This document shows, piece by piece, positions 48,041-51,667 of a DNA stretch of 51,667 nt. The notes beneath the pieces are model-generated. The model worked only from the letters and a program-made list of their open reading frames with translations. It made no database searches and was not told the origin of the DNA. The position numbers were made by a program, and so were the translations under genes. How positions within the stretch are numbered: the first letter of the stretch is position 1; every line of letters starts with the position of its first letter. The DNA is from JAJPHF01 sp035293805 (GTDB lineage Bacteria; Chloroflexota; UBA6077; JAJPHF01): NCBI GenBank assembly GCA_035293805.1, contig DATGMD010000074.1, positions 1-51,667 of the forward strand. The letters are read 5' to 3'.

Positions 48041-49840
48041 ATGAGTAGTCTGGAAGTGCCCCTGACGCCGCCCGTCGCATCGGGGACGCCGCGCTCCACG
48101 CCGGCCAAGCTGCTGGCGCTCGCGGGCAGCGAGCGCCGCGCCGTGGCGCTCACGGCGGCCGTTGCGCTGGCCGACGCCGCGGCCGGGATCGCGATCGCGA
48201 TTCTCGCTGGCCGCTACATGGGCGGGCTGCGGAACGGACTGGCCGGCGGCGCCGTCTGGTATCTTCTCCCCCTCGCCCTGGCCGTTGGCCTGAAGGCCCT
48301 GTTCGCCTATCTCGCCACCCGGATCGGCCACGACACCTCGTTCGGCATCATGGCCGAGCTGCGCAGCCGTCTCTTCCGCCACCTGGAGGCGCTGGCCCCG
48401 GGCTACCTCGTGCAGCGACGCACCGGCGACGTGGTGGCCGCCGCCATTGCCGACGTGGAAACGCTCGAGCTGTTCTTCGCGCACAACATCCCCGCCACGG
48501 CCGTGGCGCTGTTCGTGCCCACGACCATCCTGATCGTCGTGGCGGCGCTGGCCTGGCCCGTGGCGCTGCTCCTCGCGCCGCTGGCGCTCGCCGCGGCCAT
48601 CGTGCCGCGGCTGGTGAAGCGCCGCATCGAGCGCCAGTCGGACGTGCTGCGCCGTGAGCTGGGCGAGGTGAACGCGCTCTTCGTCGACAGCCTCCAGGGT
48701 CTACCGACGCTGGCGGCGTTTGGCCACGAGCAGGCGCAGGCCGCGCAGATCGGCGCCGCCAGTCGGCGCGCGGGCGCCGCGAGCGTGGCGGTGGCCCGCC
48801 TCGGCGGCCTGCAGAGCGCCGCCTCCGAGCTGGTCGCGGCTACAGCGCTGCTGGCGGTCCTGGGCGCGGGCGGCGTGGCGGTCGTGAGCGGCACGCTGTC
48901 CTTCTCTAGCTTCGTCGTGTTGTTCGTCCTGTCGATCCAGCTCTTCCAGCCAATCCTGGCCCTTAACGAGCTGCTCGAGCGCCTGCACCCGGCGCTCGCC
49001 GCGGCGCGGCGCATCTTCGCCATCCTCGAAGCGCAGCCCGAGGTCGCCGACCGCGCCGCGACCTCGACGGCTCGCCCCGCCGACGGCACGGTCGCCTTCC
49101 AGGACGTGACCTTCGCCTACGCGCCCGGGCTGTCGCCCGCCACGGACGGCGTCACCTTCACGGTGCCGGCAGGGCAGTGCGCCGCGCTCGTCGGGCCTTC
49201 CGGCGCCGGCAAGTCCACGCTCATCCATCTCCTGCAGCGCTTCTGGGACCCGCAGGCGGGCCGTATCCTCCTGGGCGGCGTCGACGTGCGCGAGCTGCCA
49301 TTGGCCGCCCTGCGGGATCAGATCGCCGTCGTGCCCCAGGATGTCTACCTGTTCAACGTGAGCATCCTGGAGAACTTGCGGCTCGGTCGGCCCGACGCGA
49401 CCCGCGAGCAGGTGGAAGCCGCCGCGCGGGCCGCGAATATCCACGACTTCATCGCCGGCCTGCCCGACGGCTACAACACCGTCGTCGGGGAGCGGGGTGC
49501 GCGCCTCTCCGGCGGCCAGAAGCAGCGCCTCGCCATCGCGCGCGCCCTGCTGAAGGACGCGCCCGTGCTGCTGCTGGATGAGGCCACGTCGAACGTCGAC
49601 ACCGAGACGGAGCAGTTGATTCAGGAGGCGCTGGCGCGGCTGATGGCCGGCCGGACCAGCATCGTCATCGCCCACCGGCTGGCGACCATTCGCCGCGCCG
49701 ACCTCGTACTCGTGCTGGACCGCGGCCGGCTGGTCGAGGCGGGCCCGCCCGCCGATCTGCTAGCGCAGGACGGCGCCTTCGCCGCGCTGTTGCGCGCCCA
49801 GGGCCTGCTCGCCGGGCCGGCCCCCACTCCCGCGCGCTAG
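48041..49840 (+). CDS. CydC-like ABC exporter half-transporter
   Basis: A 599-residue partner of the preceding protein, with six helices, then an ATPase domain. Membrane part: GYLVQRRTGDVVAAAIADVETLE and NALFVDSLQGLPTLAAF, the latter shared with its partner. The ATPase has GPSGAGKST, LSGGQKQRLAIARALL and VLLLDEATSNVD. It has no palindromic element in the linker, giving a clean comparison with the gene at 46188. The ATG at 48041 follows GAGGAAA, 62 bases after the partner's stop. Its stop TAG overlaps the stop of the convergent kinase gene by 3 bases within a shared CTAG. Confidence 0.85.
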   Translation: MSSLEVPLTPPVASGTPRSTPAKLLALAGSERRAVALTAAVALADAAAGIAIAILAGRYMGGLRNGLAGGAVWYLLPLALAVGLKALFAYLATRIGHDTSFGIMAELRSRLFRHLEALAPGYLVQRRTGDVVAAAIADVETLELFFAHNIPATAVALFVPTTILIVVAALAWPVALLLAPLALAAAIVPRLVKRRIERQSDVLRRELGEVNALFVDSLQGLPTLAAFGHEQAQAAQIGAASRRAGAASVAVARLGGLQSAASELVAATALLAVLGAGGVAVVSGTLSFSSFVVLFVLSIQLFQPILALNELLERLHPALAAARRIFAILEAQPEVADRAATSTARPADGTVAFQDVTFAYAPGLSPATDGVTFTVPAGQCAALVGPSGAGKSTLIHLLQRFWDPQAGRILLGGVDVRELPLAALRDQIAVVPQDVYLFNVSILENLRLGRPDATREQVEAAARAANIHDFIAGLPDGYNTVVGERGARLSGGQKQRLAIARALLKDAPVLLLDEATSNVDTETEQLIQEALARLMAGRTSIVIAHRLATIRRADLVLVLDRGRLVEAGPPADLLAQDGAFAALLRAQGLLAGPAPTPAR

Positions 49841-51667
49841 CAGCCGCCGCATCCCGACCAAGGCGGCCGACTTGCCCGCGTTGGTTGTGCGGGGCGTGCC
49901 CCGGGCACTGCTGTCGGGGCCAGCCACGGGGCGCCCAGCGGCGGAATGACGGGCGTCGATTCCGCCGGTCCCAGTTGCCGCGAACCGGCCCGCGACGAGC
50001 CATGGCGCGCGCTAGCGCGTGCGCCAGCGCCGTCGTGCGGCCCCGCGGTAGGGCGCGCGGTCGCAGCGGCCGTGGGCGTCGCGACGCGCGCGGTCGGAGC
50101 GGGCGCCCCGTGGACGCCGGGAGCGGCCAGCGCGCTCGGCGTGTCCTCACGGAAGACCGACAGCGGGTCGCCGCCCGCCGTCGCGCCCTCTGCGGGAGCC
50201 GCTTGTCCTGACGGGGCCCGCGGCGGAGCCGCTGCCGATCCACCGCCGGGCGCAGGCTGGGGCGCGATGACGAGCGGCGCCGGGCGAGCCGGCGGAAACG
50301 TCGGTATCGGGCGCTCGGTCGGCGCCGGCTCGCTCACGGCGGCCGCGACGCGCGCCGCCTCGGGCGGTGCCGGCGCAACGGGTGCAGCCGGCGCATCCTG
50401 GGAGGTCGCCAGCAAAGCGCTCTGGGGCGCCGGGGCCACCTCGGGCGTCGGCGCCGCAGCAGGCGCCGGCTCCCGCGATCGGCGCGGCGCCTCCCGCGCG
50501 CTGACCGGCTGGCTGGCCGCGGCCCCCTCGCTCGGCGCTTGCGCTCCGGTTGGCGACTCGGCCGGCTCCGGTCGCTCGGGCGGCGCCGCAATCGCTCGCG
50601 CGGGAAGGGGCGCCGCGAGGCCGGCCTGGCGATGCTCCCCGGGTGGCGCTGCCGCATCGGGCGCCATGGAGCGAGCCGCCGCGGGCGTGGCTGCCGCCAT
50701 CCCCACCGCTTCCAGAGCCGTCGGTTGGTCCGTCGACGGCGTGGGCAGCGCCGTCTCGGCCGGCCCCGCCGCCGTGGTGGCCGCCGGCGCGACCAGTAGC
50801 CCCGTGCCCCCGATGTCGGCTTGCGGCGCGACGGTGGCGGGCGCGCGGTCGGTGGGAGGTTGGCTGGCGCCGCCTCCCGTCAGCGATCGAGCGGCGATCA
50901 CGCCGACGAGCATCAGGGCGACCAGGCCGCTCGCGGCAGCCGCCGGCAGCAGGTCGCGCCGCGCCGGCCAGGCGGGGCGCGCTGCCGCGGCAGTCCCGCC
51001 AGCCGTCCGCCCCGCGATCGCCATCAGGCCTGCGGCTCGCGCCCGGTCGCCCCGCGTCAGGCCGGCGCGGGGCGCACCCGGGGCGCCGGCGAGTGTGCCC
51101 ACCCCGGCGGGCGCGCTCGCGGCGAGCGTCAGATCATCCCCAGCGCGGGCGCTGCCCGCAGCGACCGTCCCTGCGGCGTCCGGGGCGCCCGCCCCGGCGC
51201 CGGCGTCGTCGAGGGCCGGCCTTGTGGTGGCACCCCAACCCGCATCGCTTCCCGCGTCCGGGGGCTGCCTCTCGACGTCCGGAGTGCTGGCGGGCGCCGG
51301 CGCCCCCGGGGCGGCGGCGAGGGCGGCTGCCAGCGCCGCGCCGTTGGCGAATCGCGCCGTTGGCTCCTTCGCCAGCGCGCGGCTCACGACGGCGGCCAGC
51401 CAGCCGGGCACTCCCGGGTCGAGGCTGGTCAGGTCCGGGGGCGCCGCGAGCAGGTGCTGCATGGCGACCTGGACGACGCTCTCGCCCTCGAACAGGTGGC
51501 GGCCGGCCAGCATCTCGAAGAGCACGACGCCGAGGGCGTAGACGTCGGTGGCCGGGGTGATGGCGCCGCCGCTGGCCTGCTCGGGGGCCAGGTAGTGCGG
51601 CGTGCCCAGGAGCGCCGCCGTGGCGGTGAGCGCCGGCACGTCCAGCATCTTGGCGATGCCGAAGTCG
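49837..51667 (-). CDS. Ser/Thr protein kinase, C-terminal part (runs off right edge)
   Basis: About 609 codons of a Hanks-type kinase whose N-lobe lies outside. At the edge is DFGIAK, then GTPHYLAPEQASGG (the APE motif), DVYALGVVLFEMLAG and the rest of the C-lobe to about 115 residues in. A linker is followed by one membrane helix (GLVALMLVGVIAARSL, about 244-259). The remaining about 345 residues are an Ala/Pro-rich external region with no globular domain that I can see, unlike PASTA-type PknB. It would phosphorylate cytoplasmic targets in response to outside cues. The stop at 49837-49839 lies inside the stop region of the convergent ABC gene. Confidence 0.88.
   Translation of the reverse strand, partial: DFGIAKMLDVPALTATAALLGTPHYLAPEQASGGAITPATDVYALGVVLFEMLAGRHLFEGESVVQVAMQHLLAAPPDLTSLDPGVPGWLAAVVSRALAKEPTARFANGAALAAALAAAPGAPAPASTPDVERQPPDAGSDAGWGATTRPALDDAGAGAGAPDAAGTVAAGSARAGDDLTLAASAPAGVGTLAGAPGAPRAGLTRGDRARAAGLMAIAGRTAGGTAAAARPAWPARRDLLPAAAASGLVALMLVGVIAARSLTGGGASQPPTDRAPATVAPQADIGGTGLLVAPAATTAAGPAETALPTPSTDQPTALEAVGMAAATPAAARSMAPDAAAPPGEHRQAGLAAPLPARAIAAPPERPEPAESPTGAQAPSEGAAASQPVSAREAPRRSREPAPAAAPTPEVAPAPQSALLATSQDAPAAPVAPAPPEAARVAAAVSEPAPTERPIPTFPPARPAPLVIAPQPAPGGGSAAAPPRAPSGQAAPAEGATAGGDPLSVFREDTPSALAAPGVHGAPAPTARVATPTAAATARPTAGPHDGAGARASARHGSSRAGSRQLGPAESTPVIPPLGAPWLAPTAVPGARPAQPTRASRPPWSGCGGC

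Noticed and set aside
46188..49840. Confident CydDC call
   Set aside because: Sequence resembles CydDC but there is no cydAB in the window and the family includes many other exporters, so gene symbols were withheld.

Overview
The window is a roughly 70 percent G+C bacterial chromosome segment with short intergenic gaps and no ribosomal RNA, tRNA, CRISPR array or prophage that I could find. Gene content (molybdenum hydroxylase with a CoxG-like protein, UbiD-type decarboxylase, KGG-motif stress protein, frequent GTG starts) and dispersed C-rich/G-rich palindromes look most like Chloroflexota of the Thermomicrobia/Sphaerobacter type. That placement is an inference from style, not from a marker gene.

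Layout. 1-60: start of a probable IS630-type transposase running off the left edge. 179-2578: orphan NitT/TauT-type lipoprotein and an alpha/beta hydrolase. 2900-9012 (minus): operon coxS-coxL-coxM-ubiD-coxG-like, a molybdenum hydroxylase joined to a prenylated-FMN decarboxylase. 9201-11222: COG2984-type binding lipoprotein, a degenerate receiver-like protein and a small unknown protein. 11300-20491 (minus): a complete phosphate regulon in one orientation, DUF47 protein-PiT-PhoB-PhoR, then a Pho-box-like operator, then PstS-PstC-PstA-PstB-PhoU. 20755-24538: secreted LolA-like protein, P5C dehydrogenase (PruA), KGG protein. 24705-26387: IMPase-family phosphatase and polysaccharide deacetylase. 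26388-31302: polyamine/ornithine block (ornithine decarboxylase, spermidine synthase, SpeD, ornithine cyclodeaminase family). 31305-33703: ABC exporter pair. 33914-36445: FAD oxidoreductase, unknown protein, thioesterase. 36542-38139 (minus): acyltransferase and CPBP protease. 38343-39605: an orphan GrdE-like reductase component. 40359-41426: gentisate-dioxygenase-like bicupin. 41710-46040: ProC, ProB, ProA and a PIG-L deacetylase. 46188-49840: CydDC-like heterodimeric ABC exporter. 49837-51667: Ser/Thr protein kinase running off the right edge.

How it fits together. Three themes stand out: phosphate sensing and uptake with both high-affinity (Pst) and low-affinity (PiT) systems; glutamate/ornithine/proline/polyamine metabolism, with proline synthesis (ProBAC), proline breakdown (PruA), Orn to Pro (OCD family) and Orn to spermidine (ODC, SpeD, SpeE) all inside about 23 kb; and aromatic or heteroaromatic acid turnover (Mo hydroxylase, UbiD, gentisate dioxygenase).

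The most unusual signal is a family of short palindromic elements with inverted ends close to GACCTA-CCCCCC / GGGGGG-TAGGTC. Copies lie in gaps but also inside reading frames, where they are translated as Pro/Gly-rich peptides: residues about 3-34 of ProB, an insert in CoxM, the linker of an ABC exporter, and the C-terminus of an acyltransferase. This resembles the protein-coding palindromic elements of Rickettsia. A second repeat type with a 7-bp period built on GCTGA supplies the CoxL tail and the start codon of the GrdE-like gene. Other points of interest are a long, strongly structured untranslated interval upstream of speD and a GrdE-like protein lacking the cysteine needed for pyruvoyl formation.
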